Part shown: one piece after another, positions 7,238 through 15,192 of the stretch
How the letters are laid out: each line of letters begins with the position of its first letter
How positions within the stretch are numbered: position 1 is the stretch's first letter
Origin: a virus
Direction: 5' to 3' (one strand)
Length of the DNA: 36,599 nt
IMG/VR virus record: IMGVR_UViG_3300030117_003071
Span: 1-36,599 of that record
Notes under the pieces: model-generated
The model's input: only the letters and a program-made list of their open reading frames with translations
The model's database searches: none
What the model was told of the DNA's origin: nothing
Program-made: the position numbers and the translations under genes

Positions 7238-8263
7238 ATGGCCACCGTAAGGTCGGACGTAATCATTCCTGAGGTCTTTACGCCGTACTTGATTGAGCAG
7301 ACAACTCAGCGTGATGCCTTCTTGGCTAGCGGTGTGGTTCAACCAATGGCCGAGCTTAATGCGACCGAGGGGGGTGATTTTTGCAACGTCCCTTTCTGGA
7401 AAGCAAACCTTTCTGGAGATTTTGAAGTTCTATCAGATAGCACTTCTTTAACACCTGGCAAGATTCAAGCTGACAAGCAGATTTCTGTAATTCTTCACAG
7501 AGGTCGTGCTTGGGAGGCAAGAGACTTAGCTGCTTTAGCTGCTGGCTCTGATCCAATGGCTGCTATTGGTGCAAAAGTTGGTGCTTACATTGCCAACCAA
7601 AGACAGAAAGATTTACTTTCAACTCTTTCTGGTGTATTTGGTTCAATCAATGCAAATGACAGTAACTCTGCTTTGTTTGCTAATTGTATTGACTCAGAGA
7701 GTGGCGATACTCCTACAGGATTAAGTCCTAAGCATGTAGCAAAAGCCAAGTCGATTCTTGGAGATGCTGGCGATCAGCTAACTGCTGTTTGTATGCACTC
7801 AAAGGTCTATTACGATCTCGTAGAACGCAAATTAGTGGATTATGTCGTCAGTGGAGATACTAATGCTGGCGCAACCGCTTCTGGTGGTTCAATTGTTGCT
7901 GCTTACGGTAGTAATGGTGCTGTTCCTACTTATTGCGGCTTAAGAGTTATCGTTTCTGATGATGTCGCAACTACTGGAAGTGGCGCAAGTACAGAGTACT
8001 CAACCTACTTCTTTACTGCTGGAGCTATAGCTTCTGGTGAGCAAGCAGGTCTAACAACTGAAACTGATCGTGATATTTTAGCCAAATCAGACGCTATGGC
8101 TGTTGATTTGCATTACACATATCACCCTGTTGGTACTAAGTGGGCTGTTACAACAACAAACCCAACTCGTGCTCAGCTTGAAACCGTAGCCAACTGGTCG
8201 AAGGTCTACGAGCAAAAGAACATTGGAATCGTGAGAGCGACCAATGTTTCAGCTCAAGATTAG
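7238..8263 (+). CDS. Major capsid protein
   Basis: The 341-residue protein fits the HK97-fold coat protein families: an N-terminal arm (VIIPEVFTPYLIEQTTQRDAF), the segment GRAWEARDLAALAAGSDPMAAIG (about 90-112), a helix with ANQRQKDLL, and a C-terminal part with HYTYHPVGTKWAVTTTNPTRAQL typical of P-domain and A-domain strands. It follows the scaffold and precedes a decoration-type protein. Codon use in the first 50 codons is richer in G and C than its neighbours, as often seen in strongly expressed genes. No protease gene is visible, so assembly probably relies on the separate scaffold. Confidence 0.92.
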   Translation: MATVRSDVIIPEVFTPYLIEQTTQRDAFLASGVVQPMAELNATEGGDFCNVPFWKANLSGDFEVLSDSTSLTPGKIQADKQISVILHRGRAWEARDLAALAAGSDPMAAIGAKVGAYIANQRQKDLLSTLSGVFGSINANDSNSALFANCIDSESGDTPTGLSPKHVAKAKSILGDAGDQLTAVCMHSKVYYDLVERKLVDYVVSGDTNAGATASGGSIVAAYGSNGAVPTYCGLRVIVSDDVATTGSGASTEYSTYFFTAGAIASGEQAGLTTETDRDILAKSDAMAVDLHYTYHPVGTKWAVTTTNPTRAQLETVANWSKVYEQKNIGIVRATNVSAQD

Positions 8264-8275
8264 AGGTAATTAATT

Positions 8276-8641
8276 ATGCCTTCTCAATTTGAAGTAACTG
8301 CTGGTAAGGCTGTTGGGCCTACTACTGGTGGTACTGTTACTCAGGCGACTAACAAGTCAACTGCTGTCACTCTAAATACAGAGTCAGGACAGATCACAAT
8401 GAATAATGCTGCTCTGGCTGATGGAGCAGAAGTTACATTCCAAGTAAACAATGATCGTGTAGCTGCAACAGATTGTCCTTATGCCTGTCTTGGGGCTACT
8501 GGAACTGCTGGTGCTTACACAGTTAATGTTTCTGCTGTAGCTGCTGGTTCGTTTAAAGTTACTGTTGGAAATGTTTCTGGCGGTGCTTTAAGTGAAGCTG
8601 CTGTTATTAACTTTGTACTCTGGAAAGGAGCATCTAGTTAA
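8276..8641 (+). CDS. Head decoration / fibre-like beta protein
   Basis: The 121-residue all-beta protein contains the widespread phage structural module with NKSTAVTLNTESGQITMNNAAL (residues 26-47), TFQVNNDRVAATD and a C-terminal SEAAVINFVLWK. Copies of this module are commonly found just after major capsid genes and in tail fibres, and are thought to decorate the particle. An AGAGGT ribosome-binding site lies nine bases before the ATG. Its stop overlaps the next start (TAATG). Role as capsid decoration is inferred from position. Confidence 0.72.
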   Translation: MPSQFEVTAGKAVGPTTGGTVTQATNKSTAVTLNTESGQITMNNAALADGAEVTFQVNNDRVAATDCPYACLGATGTAGAYTVNVSAVAAGSFKVTVGNVSGGALSEAAVINFVLWKGASS

Positions 8642-8799
8642 TGGGAATGTTCGCATTTAGGCGAATGAAGGAAAGGGAGGCTGCCGCACAGGTGGCCTCT
8701 ATTCCTGTTGAAGCTGTTAAGCCAAAACAAAAACGCAAGCGTAAACCTAAGGTTTCTACAAATGGCGATAACAATAGTGGCGACAGTAGGAGCAGCTAA
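8641..8799 (+). CDS. Small basic protein, 52 aa
   Basis: The gene starts in a TAATG overlap with the decoration gene and ends inside the next gene (38-base overlap in another frame). The protein has a charged N-terminus (MGMFAFRRMKEREAAAQV), a run of lysines and arginines (KPKQKRKRKPK, about residues 28-38) and a Ser/Asn-rich tail. Small basic proteins often sit in this position in head modules; possible roles are DNA contact or joining assembly. No recognised family. The tight overlaps on both sides favour a real gene. Confidence 0.6.
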   Translation: MGMFAFRRMKEREAAAQVASIPVEAVKPKQKRKRKPKVSTNGDNNSGDSRSS

Positions 8800-9322
8800 C
8801 TCAAATAGTTATCTGTCGCTAACGGACGCTCAAGCATTAATTGATGGTTTTATTCAAGATGATGACGGTGTCGCTTGGGATTCATCAACTGACGATCAAA
8901 AAAATAGAGCTTTATTTACGGCAACTCAAAGGATTGACCGTGAAAGATTTTTAGGTGCTAAAGCAACAAATACACAGGCATTACAATGGCCTAGAGATGG
9001 GGTAAGAAAACCTGATACTTTTACAAATACTTATAGTGCTGGTTTCCCTTTTCGTTTAACCACTGATTACTACACAACAACAGAAATACCTGAACAGATA
9101 AAATATGCTCAAATCGTTTTAGCTGTTTATTTAAATAACAATAAAGATGGTTTAGGACTTAGTGGATTAGAAGACTTTAAAAAGATAAAACTTGGTACAT
9201 TAGATGCAACGCCGAACAGTTACGGAGCTGTTGGAGCTGATAGGGTCCCACCAATGTTTGAAAGGTACTTTACAGGCATTAGAATAAGTGGGCCTGGTAA
9301 TCTTGCTATTAAACGAAGCTAA
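8762..9322 (+). CDS. Head-tail connector / adaptor protein (gp6, DnaT-like family)
   Basis: About 186 residues starting MAITIVATVGAANSNSYLSL. The pattern NSYLSLTDAQAL, a tryptophan about 30 residues later, NRALFTATQRIDRERFLG and QALQWPRDGVRKPD is characteristic of proteins labelled DnaT-like but acting as head-tail adaptors beneath the portal. The frame could be read from 8708, but ATG 8762 gives the family's usual N-terminus. It is followed by a TAATG overlap to the next neck gene. The adaptor role is established for the family by position rather than by anything unique here. Confidence 0.78.
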   Translation: MAITIVATVGAANSNSYLSLTDAQALIDGFIQDDDGVAWDSSTDDQKNRALFTATQRIDRERFLGAKATNTQALQWPRDGVRKPDTFTNTYSAGFPFRLTTDYYTTTEIPEQIKYAQIVLAVYLNNNKDGLGLSGLEDFKKIKLGTLDATPNSYGAVGADRVPPMFERYFTGIRISGPGNLAIKRS

Positions 9323-9555
9323 TGGGAATCTCTTATCCTGCTGCAATTATCATTACAGATACGGCTGCTCATACTGGTCGTTTTGGTAAAATCCACGCAT
9401 TAGAAGATGCTGTGATGACATTAGTTAGTCCTAATGTCACAGAGAATGGATCTACTACTGTTTCTTCAATTCCTATAAAACATGGAAGCGAAGTAGAAGG
9501 GATTTTTACAAGTATTACTTTGGCAAGTGGTACTGTCATTGCTTATAGAGTTTAA
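9322..9555 (+). CDS. Conserved small phage structural protein, 77 aa
   Basis: The protein begins MGISYPAAIIITDTAAHTGRFGK and ends in SITLASGTVIAYRV. I recognise it as a small beta-rich protein recurrent in phage head-tail regions, with the TDTxxHTGxFGxIHALED and ITLASGTVIAY patterns, but no function is established that I know of. It overlaps both neighbours by one base (TAATG), so it is translationally coupled to the adaptor and head-closure genes; a virion role is likely. Confidence 0.65.
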   Translation: MGISYPAAIIITDTAAHTGRFGKIHALEDAVMTLVSPNVTENGSTTVSSIPIKHGSEVEGIFTSITLASGTVIAYRV

Positions 9556-9911
9556 TGTCTTTAGTCTCTGGTTTAAGAAAAGTCACGTCAAAAAGTTTTA
9601 AGGCTTTTGGTGGAGATGTAACGATCAGAAAGAATACAGCAGGAACTTATAACAAAACAACAGGTGAATTAGTTTCAAGTGCTTCAGATACAACTGTTAA
9701 GGGACTTGTTTCAAATGTAAATAATAGGGAAGTAAATTCTTTGATACAGGCAGAGGATAAAATTTGTGAGATAGCAGCAAAAGATCTTACTTATGTTCCT
9801 ACTCCTAAGGATCGTGTTGTAATTAGTTCGGTTGTTTATAAAATTATTCAAGTAAAAACAGAAGAAAGAGAGAACATCCCTATAAGTTATAAATTATTCT
9901 TGAGGTCGTAA
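9555..9911 (+). CDS. Head closure / stopper-like protein
   Basis: The 118-residue beta-rich protein reads like a head-closure (head-tail joining) protein: an N-terminal helix, FGGDVTIRKNTAGTYNKTTGEL, and a C-terminal half PTPKDRVVISSVVYKIIQVKTEE, the usual SH3-like beta-barrel ending. Size and position between the adaptor and the HK97 gp10-like neck protein match a stopper. It is flanked by TAATG overlaps on both sides. Moderately confident. Confidence 0.7.
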   Translation: MSLVSGLRKVTSKSFKAFGGDVTIRKNTAGTYNKTTGELVSSASDTTVKGLVSNVNNREVNSLIQAEDKICEIAAKDLTYVPTPKDRVVISSVVYKIIQVKTEERENIPISYKLFLRS

Positions 9912-10264
9912 TGACTAGACAAATAAGATTAGATCAAATAGATGATGTAATGGCAGAGGCCGTTCAGGAGTTGGTTCGTGTTACAACTTTAGAATGGTCG
10001 AAAAGGGTGAAAAAAGCGACTCCAGTAGATACTGGAAGACTTAGGGCCGCGTGGCAGACAGATGTCTCACAACCTTATATAGGCACAGTATTTAATAATG
10101 TTGTCTATGCAGAACCAGTTGCTTATGGTGAAAACCTTCCACCTTCTTGGGGTGGTATTTACAGAACAAGACAACAGACAGTAAAAGGGTATCCAGAATT
10201 AATTGGTAAAGAATTAGAGGTTTGGGCTAAAAAAGAATATGAAAAAATCAAGAGGTCAATCTGA
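9911..10264 (+). CDS. Neck / tail completion protein (HK97 gp10-like)
   Basis: The 117-residue protein carries KRVKKATPVDTGRLRAAWQT (about residues 31-50), the hallmark of the HK97 gp10 / lambda Z-like family, with the following VVYAEPVAYGE. These proteins join tail and head and are needed for mature tails to attach. Starts in TAATG after the stopper gene and ends in TGATG with the tail terminator gene. A confident family assignment. Confidence 0.85.
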   Translation: MTRQIRLDQIDDVMAEAVQELVRVTTLEWSKRVKKATPVDTGRLRAAWQTDVSQPYIGTVFNNVVYAEPVAYGENLPPSWGGIYRTRQQTVKGYPELIGKELEVWAKKEYEKIKRSI

Positions 10265-10686
10265 TGGCAGCAATTGATTTAAATTCAATTAGAGCAACAA
10301 TTGAATCAAGATTATCTGATGAATTAAGAACAAGTCCTCCTGTTCCTGTTGTTTTTAACAATATTCCTTATGATTCGATTTCTGCTGATAACTTTGTTCA
10401 ATGTCAAGTCAACTTTGGGTCTAATTCTTATTTAATTCAAGGTGGCAGTACATCATCTATAAATTCTGTTACAGGATTAATCCTTTTAAATATTTACACT
10501 TCAGAAGGCACTGGTTCTGGTTCTAATTTGACGATAGCAAAACGGATTAGAGATTTATATAATCGTCAAACAGTTTCGGGTGTAGTTTTTGATGCACCTG
10601 TTGGACCTGAAACATTAACAGGTGCTCCTGATGGTTTTTACCAAACACAGATTAGAATAAGTTTTGAAGTCTTTGAAAGTATTTGA
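10264..10686 (+). CDS. Tail terminator protein (gpU-like, DUF4128)
   Basis: The 140-residue protein has the arrangement of tail terminators: an N-terminal helix (SIRATIESRLSDELR), PVVFNNIPYD, a long beta region, a helix with AKRIRDLYNRQ (about 94-104) and a C-terminal strand YQTQIRISFEVFE. Such proteins cap the growing tail tube and fix its length together with the tape measure. It follows the neck gene by a TGATG overlap. Confidence 0.8.
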   Translation: MAAIDLNSIRATIESRLSDELRTSPPVPVVFNNIPYDSISADNFVQCQVNFGSNSYLIQGGSTSSINSVTGLILLNIYTSEGTGSGSNLTIAKRIRDLYNRQTVSGVVFDAPVGPETLTGAPDGFYQTQIRISFEVFESI

Positions 10687-10688
10687 CT

Positions 10689-10832
10689 ATGGAATTTACA
10701 GAAGAAATGCTTGATGCTATTGAGGCCGTAAAGGGAGTAAGAAATCCTGATTATTGGGACCCTCGTTGTAAAAGGTATATGGAAAGAAATAAAACAGAAG
10801 TAAAAGAAGTAAAAGAGGAAGAAAAGAGTTAA
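10689..10832 (+). CDS. Small charged protein, 47 aa
   Basis: Two bases after the tail terminator gene, ATG 10689 opens a 47-residue frame (MEFTEEMLDAIEAVKGVRNP, then DYWDPRCKRYMER) with a Glu/Lys-rich tail. It ends 29 bases before the tail tube gene. The single Cys and the aromatic centre give no clear domain. Position in a compact head-tail operon with no other use for the DNA supports a real gene, of unknown function. Confidence 0.55.
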   Translation: MEFTEEMLDAIEAVKGVRNPDYWDPRCKRYMERNKTEVKEVKEEEKS

Positions 10833-10861
10833 TATATTTGCAATAGTACTTTTTTGATAAC

Positions 10862-11281
10862 ATGGCTGCTATTAGAGGCGATATTGGAAAGGTTATGTTC
10901 CATAATGCCGCAGGGACAGAAGCTGAGGTAGCAGGAACACGGTCTTGGTCTTTAAGTGTGACGAAAGACACTTTAGAAACTACTGTTCAAGGTAAAACCT
11001 CAAAGGAATTTGTTGGAGGACTTATTTCTGGTGAAGGTTCGGCTGAATTGATCTACGACAATGCTGGTAACTCTGATTACTTAGCATTTGTTGAAGATGT
11101 TTTAACAACAGCCGATGCTGGTGACGCTTTGTTCGAATTATTTCCTGATAAAGATGCATCATCAAAAAAACTAGCTTTTTCTGGAATTATTACGAGTGCT
11201 GAATTTGGAGCAACACTTGGAGAAACACAAATAATAAACGTTTCCTTTATAACAAATGGTGCTATTACGTCAGATATTTAA
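10862..11281 (+). CDS. Major tail tube protein
   Basis: The 139-residue protein (MAAIRGDIGKVMFHNAAG) shows the tail tube pattern: EVAGTRSWSLSVTKDTLETTVQG (about 22-44), then FVGGLISGEGSAELIYDN and a C-terminal GETQIINVSFITNGAI. It forms the stacked hexameric tube of the non-contractile tail. The order terminator - tube - chaperone - tape measure is exactly that of lambda-like phages. The leader is AT-rich with no Shine-Dalgarno sequence. Confidence 0.9.
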   Translation: MAAIRGDIGKVMFHNAAGTEAEVAGTRSWSLSVTKDTLETTVQGKTSKEFVGGLISGEGSAELIYDNAGNSDYLAFVEDVLTTADAGDALFELFPDKDASSKKLAFSGIITSAEFGATLGETQIINVSFITNGAITSDI

Positions 11282-11309
11282 TAAGATTACAATTACCAAT
11301 ACTTAAAAC

Positions 11310-11666
11310 ATGGCAGCAGAAAAAAGAACAGTAAATCTAATCACTGAGGCTTTTAGTGATGAAATGTCTAGCCGTCGAAAATATGAGTTAAAGAATAGAA
11401 ACGGTAAGAAAATTGTTGATTTGTATTTTCCTCCATTAACAAGGCACGATAGGCAACGGGCACAATCTTCAGCAGGAACAGATGAAGCTTTAACGGTTTC
11501 AACTCAATTACTTTGTCAGATGGCAGAATTAGAAAATGGCAAAAAAGCGTTCAACTTGGCTGATGCACCAAATTTACAAAGAGAACTGCCTGAAAATGTA
11601 TTGAATGAAATTGAGTTGTTTTTGTTTAATGTTCAGATTGATTTAGATACAGCAAAAAAAAGTTAA
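11310..11666 (+). CDS. Tail assembly chaperone, short product (gpG-like)
   Basis: The 118-residue protein precedes the tape measure gene and acts as a chaperone that coats the tape measure during tail assembly. It has the helical, charged character of gpG proteins (YELKNRNGKKIVDLYFPPLT; ELPENVLNEIELFLFNVQ). The zero-frame product stops at TAA 11666, just after a run of eight A (11654-11661). A second product made by -1 frameshifting at this run extends to 11839. Confidence 0.85.
   Translation: MAAEKRTVNLITEAFSDEMSSRRKYELKNRNGKKIVDLYFPPLTRHDRQRAQSSAGTDEALTVSTQLLCQMAELENGKKAFNLADAPNLQRELPENVLNEIELFLFNVQIDLDTAKKS
11654..11660 (+). promoter_or_regulatory. Slippery site for programmed -1 frameshift
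   Basis: Codons GCA AAA AAA AGT TAA give the heptamer A AAA AAA (X XXY YYZ type) two codons before the stop. A -1 slip continues in an open frame for 59 codons. Downstream, AGGGGAA (about 11667-11673) could pair with TTTTTCCT (about 11693-11700) as a weak stimulatory stem. The site is where lambda-like phages make G and GT products. Confidence 0.8.
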
Positions 11667-11839
11667 AGGGGAATAATTGGCTTTACTTTGAATTTTTCCT
11701 AGCAACAGAATTAGGTCAAACGGTGAGTACTCTTAGGTCATCAATGACTGAGGAGGAAATTATTTATTTTGCTGCTTATTACGAGATAAAAGCGGAAGAA
11801 GAAAAAAGAGCAGCAGAACGAAGCAAAAGGAGAGTATAA
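11660..11839 (+). CDS. Frameshift extension of the tail chaperone (gpT part of gpGT)
   Basis: Reached only by the -1 frameshift, this frame has no suitable early start of its own. It encodes 59 residues, KLKGNNWLYFEFFLATELG, then SMTEEEIIYFAAYYEIKAEE, matching the T-domain pattern (W, F-F, L, MT-E-E, YY-I-AEE) that binds the tail tube protein. The predicted fusion is about 176 residues, sharing the first 117 codons of the short product. It ends 33 bases before the tape measure start. Confidence 0.85.
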   Translation, partial: KLKGNNWLYFEFFLATELGQTVSTLRSSMTEEEIIYFAAYYEIKAEEEKRAAERSKRRV

Positions 11840-11871
11840 GGTTAAACTATATGAAAAGGTTTGTGTAAGTA

Positions 11872-13959
11872 GTGGCCCAGTCAAATGTAAAACTCACGGT
11901 TGATGCAAGAGGGGCAATATCTTCTTTAAATAAGACTTCTTTAGCTACAAATAAATTATCAGCAGCAGCAAAGGGAACCACAACATCTTTAGCAGGGGCG
12001 TCAACTGCAGCAAAAGGTTTAGCAGCGTCATTAGCAGCAACTATGGGGCCAATTATTGCAATTGGTGCTGCCTTTTCAACTGTTAATAGTGCATTGAGTA
12101 GTTTTTCAGATAGAGAAAGGGATATAAATATTCTTAAACAGGGTTTAGAAAATCTAGGGAAAGGTGGAACTGATTCTTTGAATAGATTACAAGAAGCGGC
12201 AAGCAAATTAGGTGATGAGACTTTATTTAATCAGGAAGAATTTACTAGAGGTTTTAATTTATTAACAAGTTTTAGAAAAATAGGAGTTGAGTCTTATGAA
12301 CGAGTTGCTCAAGCGGCTGCTGATGTTGCTCAACTTAACCAAGTAGATGTAAAAACTTCCTTTATGCAATTAGCAAAAGCATTGGAAGATCCAGAAAGGA
12401 ACTTGTCTGCTTTGAATCGTTCGGGTATTTCTTTTACTAAGACTCAAACAGAAATAATCAAGACATTGATGAAGGCAAACAGAACAGCCGAAGCTCATTC
12501 TATGATCTTAGATGTTGTTGGAAATGCTTATAATAGAACGTCTCAAGCGGCTGCAAAAGGTTTTGCTGGACAGGTTGATTCTTTAGGAGAGGCTTGGCGT
12601 GATTTTGGAGAAGCCTTAGGCAAAGCGGTTCTTCCTGTTTTAAGTCCAGTTGTTCAAGGGATGACAGCTTTAATTAATTTCCTTAATTCGGCTGGAGGTA
12701 AAGCGACAGCGATTATTTTGGGCATCACTTTAGCGGTTAAAGGTTTATCTGTTGTCTTGCCTCTTGTAAACGCTAATTTGCTTGCAATAAAAGTCTCAGC
12801 ACAAATTGCGACAGGTCAATTAGTTGCCACGCAAGCAACACTTGCTGCAACCTCTGCTGGATTTGCTACTGCTACTGCTGCTGCTAATGCTTTTAAACTT
12901 GCTTTGGCAAAAACAGGAATTGGATTAGTAGTTTTAGCTTTGGGATTTATGACGGCTGAAATTATAAAAGCTAGTGATGAACAAAAAAGATTTAATCAAA
13001 TATTAGAGGAAGGTAGTGCCGCAACTGTAACTGAAGAAATAGAAAAAACGACAGCAGAGCTTGAGGCGTTAGAAACCAAGCTAAAAGGATTGCCTGAGGT
13101 AATGCCATTTAAAGAATTAACAGTTGAAGGTTACAACAAAGAAATAGACGAAACTAAGAAAAAACTAGACGACCTAAATGAAAGGCTTGTCATTGCTCAA
13201 GGAATAGAACTTTGGAAAGAATTTGAGAAAACAAACACAACACTCCAAGCTCAAAACGCTGAATTAGAGGCAAGTATTGAAAGATCCAAATTGAAAACTG
13301 AGGAGGCTAAAAAAGAATTTGATATGCAAGCAAAAATAAATGAATTAAATGAAAAATATGGAGAGTCTACAGCAGCTTCATTAATTGAAATTTTAAAAGA
13401 AAATCAAGCACATGAAGCAACTATCGAAGCAATCAAAAAGAAAGGAGAAGCAGCAGATGCATTAAAAGATAAATACAAAGCGATTGGTGACACAATCCGA
13501 TCAGAAATTACTAGTTCTATCAAGGATGCAATTCAAGGAAGCAAATCTTTAGGAGAGGCGATGGGGCAAATCCTGAACAAAATTGCAGATCAAGCAATGG
13601 AGGTAGCTCTTAACATGGCTTTATGGGGATCGGCTGGAACAGGAGGATCAGGGGGATTGTTAGGAGGACTATTGTCAGGACTTGGTTTTGCAAATGGAGG
13701 ACGGCCACCTGTAGGTAAAGCTTCAGTTGTAGGAGAGCGTGGCCCTGAATTGTTTGTCCCCAAGACTGCGGGTACAATTGTTCCTAATGACAAATTAAGC
13801 GGAGGAGGCGAGGTTAATGTTGTTATAAATGTAGACGCGTCTGGCTCATCAGTTGAAGGAGATGAACAAGGTGCTAAACAGTTCGGAATGGTATTATCTG
13901 CTGCTATACAACAAGAACTGATTAATCAACGTAGACCAGGAGGACTTTTAAACGCTTAA
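11872..13959 (+). CDS. Tail tape measure protein
   Basis: The 695-residue protein sets tail length. It has an Ala/Ser-rich N-terminus, hydrophobic segments (about residues 48-68, 277-293 and 343-362) that probably help DNA entry, a central charged coiled-coil region (380-530) and the C-terminal signature FANGGRPPVGKASVVGERGP followed by ELFVPKTAGTIVPND seen in lambda-like tape measures. By the usual 1.5 angstrom per residue the tail would be roughly 100 nm long (inference). The start is GTG 11872; a nearby upstream ATG gives only five codons. Confidence 0.93.
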   Translation: MAQSNVKLTVDARGAISSLNKTSLATNKLSAAAKGTTTSLAGASTAAKGLAASLAATMGPIIAIGAAFSTVNSALSSFSDRERDINILKQGLENLGKGGTDSLNRLQEAASKLGDETLFNQEEFTRGFNLLTSFRKIGVESYERVAQAAADVAQLNQVDVKTSFMQLAKALEDPERNLSALNRSGISFTKTQTEIIKTLMKANRTAEAHSMILDVVGNAYNRTSQAAAKGFAGQVDSLGEAWRDFGEALGKAVLPVLSPVVQGMTALINFLNSAGGKATAIILGITLAVKGLSVVLPLVNANLLAIKVSAQIATGQLVATQATLAATSAGFATATAAANAFKLALAKTGIGLVVLALGFMTAEIIKASDEQKRFNQILEEGSAATVTEEIEKTTAELEALETKLKGLPEVMPFKELTVEGYNKEIDETKKKLDDLNERLVIAQGIELWKEFEKTNTTLQAQNAELEASIERSKLKTEEAKKEFDMQAKINELNEKYGESTAASLIEILKENQAHEATIEAIKKKGEAADALKDKYKAIGDTIRSEITSSIKDAIQGSKSLGEAMGQILNKIADQAMEVALNMALWGSAGTGGSGGLLGGLLSGLGFANGGRPPVGKASVVGERGPELFVPKTAGTIVPNDKLSGGGEVNVVINVDASGSSVEGDEQGAKQFGMVLSAAIQQELINQRRPGGLLNA

Positions 13960-13961
13960 TT

Positions 13962-14306
13962 ATGGCTAATTTTCCTACAACTGTTGCTCCTGCTTATGGA
14001 GCTTCTAAAAATAGCAAACCTATTATTAGAGTGGCTTCCTTTGGTTCAGGGTATAGTCAAAGATCAACAATTGGAATTAATCAAGATTTAAAAATATGGA
14101 ATTTTAGCTGGCGTAATATTTCGGAAACAGATGCGGATGAAATAGAAACATTCCTTGAGGCAAGAGGCGGTTATGAAAGTTTCAGTTATCAACCTACAGG
14201 AGAATCTGCAGCTAAAAAATATATTTGTCCCGAATGGAATAAAACAATTCCATATTTAAATAGAGCTAATATTTCAGCCACTTTTATACAGGTAGCAGAA
14301 CCATGA
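13962..14306 (+). CDS. Minor tail protein M-like
   Basis: The 114-residue protein has the lambda gpM pattern: VASFGSGYSQRSTIGINQD near residues 25-43, then WNFSWRNISETDADEIETFL and a final YLNRANISATFIQVAEP. M belongs to the tail tip, linking tube and baseplate hub. It starts three bases after the tape measure stop and overlaps the L-like gene by four bases. Confidence 0.88.
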   Translation: MANFPTTVAPAYGASKNSKPIIRVASFGSGYSQRSTIGINQDLKIWNFSWRNISETDADEIETFLEARGGYESFSYQPTGESAAKKYICPEWNKTIPYLNRANISATFIQVAEP

Positions 14307-14869
14307 CAACAGTTCCCCAGTCAATACAAGAGCAGATACAAAAGCTTGAGCCTTCAGCAATTATTGAACTTTTTCAGTTACATTTAACGCTTGCTGTTAA
14401 TGGTGTTGATGATATTTTGTATTATCATGCAGGTACAAACGAGTTATACGGAAATATCGTATTTGGTGGTTTGACTTATGTGGCAATGCCTTGTGAAATG
14501 AATGGCTTTAAAAGAACAACAACTGGAACATTGCCAAGGCCAACGTTTACCGTCGCAAATGCTAATAGTGGTGTTTCAGCTTTGTTATCTCAATATAATT
14601 TTTTAAATGCAAAAATTGTAAGAATTAGAACTTGTAAAAAATTCTTAGATGCTGTTAATTTTACAGTTACAGGCGGTGTAAATTCAACGGCTGATCCTAC
14701 TGCAATATTTGAGGCGGATGATACTTGGTATATTGACAGAATGGCATCTGAAAATATTAACGCTGTTCAATTTGAATTGGTGACGAAATTAGATTTAACT
14801 AATCTTCTTTTGCCTCGTCGTCAGGTTATAGAACAAGATGGATTCCCTGGAACAAGGATTCAAATGTGA
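14303..14869 (+). CDS. Minor tail protein L-like, lacking the C-terminal Cys domain
   Basis: The 188-residue protein matches the N-terminal part of lambda gpL: ALIELFQLHL-like start (AIIELFQLHLTLAVNGV), GGLTYVAMPCEMNGFKRTTTG, PRPTFTVAN and ELVTKLDLTNLLLPRRQV. Lambda L is about 232 residues and ends in a Cys-rich, iron-sulphur-binding domain; here the protein stops soon after LPRRQV and has no such cysteines. It overlaps M by four bases and the JAMM gene by 32 bases. Confidence 0.85.
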   Translation: MTTVPQSIQEQIQKLEPSAIIELFQLHLTLAVNGVDDILYYHAGTNELYGNIVFGGLTYVAMPCEMNGFKRTTTGTLPRPTFTVANANSGVSALLSQYNFLNAKIVRIRTCKKFLDAVNFTVTGGVNSTADPTAIFEADDTWYIDRMASENINAVQFELVTKLDLTNLLLPRRQVIEQDGFPGTRIQM

Positions 14870-15158
14870 GGCCGTTAAACACGCACTAGAAGAAACACCC
14901 AAAGAGGCATGTGGTGTTGTTGTTAAAGGTGTTTATTATCGTTGTAGAAATATTGCCGAAAATCCTACTTATGATTTTGTTTTAGATCCTAGAGACTATT
15001 TAAAAGCAAGATTAAAAGGGAAAATTGAAACAGTTGTCCATTCACATCCAGAAGGAGGAGGAGCAAGCAATTTAGATATGATAGCTTGTAAGCAAATGAA
15101 TTTACCTTGGCATATTTATTTAGTTCCAAAAGATGAATGGTTAATTATTCAGCCTTAA
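14838..15158 (+). CDS. Tail tip JAMM/MPN peptidase (N-terminal half of lambda K)
   Basis: The 106-residue protein has the complete JAMM zinc-protease motif: E23 in PKEACGVVV, H68 and H70 in VVHSHPEGG, then S77 and D80 (ASNLD). In lambda, gpK joins this domain to an NlpC/P60 peptidoglycan hydrolase; here only the JAMM domain is present and no P60 domain is encoded next to it. It may cleave a tail-tip protein or a cell-wall substrate. The start at ATG 14838 overlaps L in another frame. Confidence 0.85.
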   Translation: MDSLEQGFKCEAVKHALEETPKEACGVVVKGVYYRCRNIAENPTYDFVLDPRDYLKARLKGKIETVVHSHPEGGGASNLDMIACKQMNLPWHIYLVPKDEWLIIQP

Positions 15159-15192
15159 TGGTTAGACTGTGAAAAAGTAAAAGGTCTTAATA

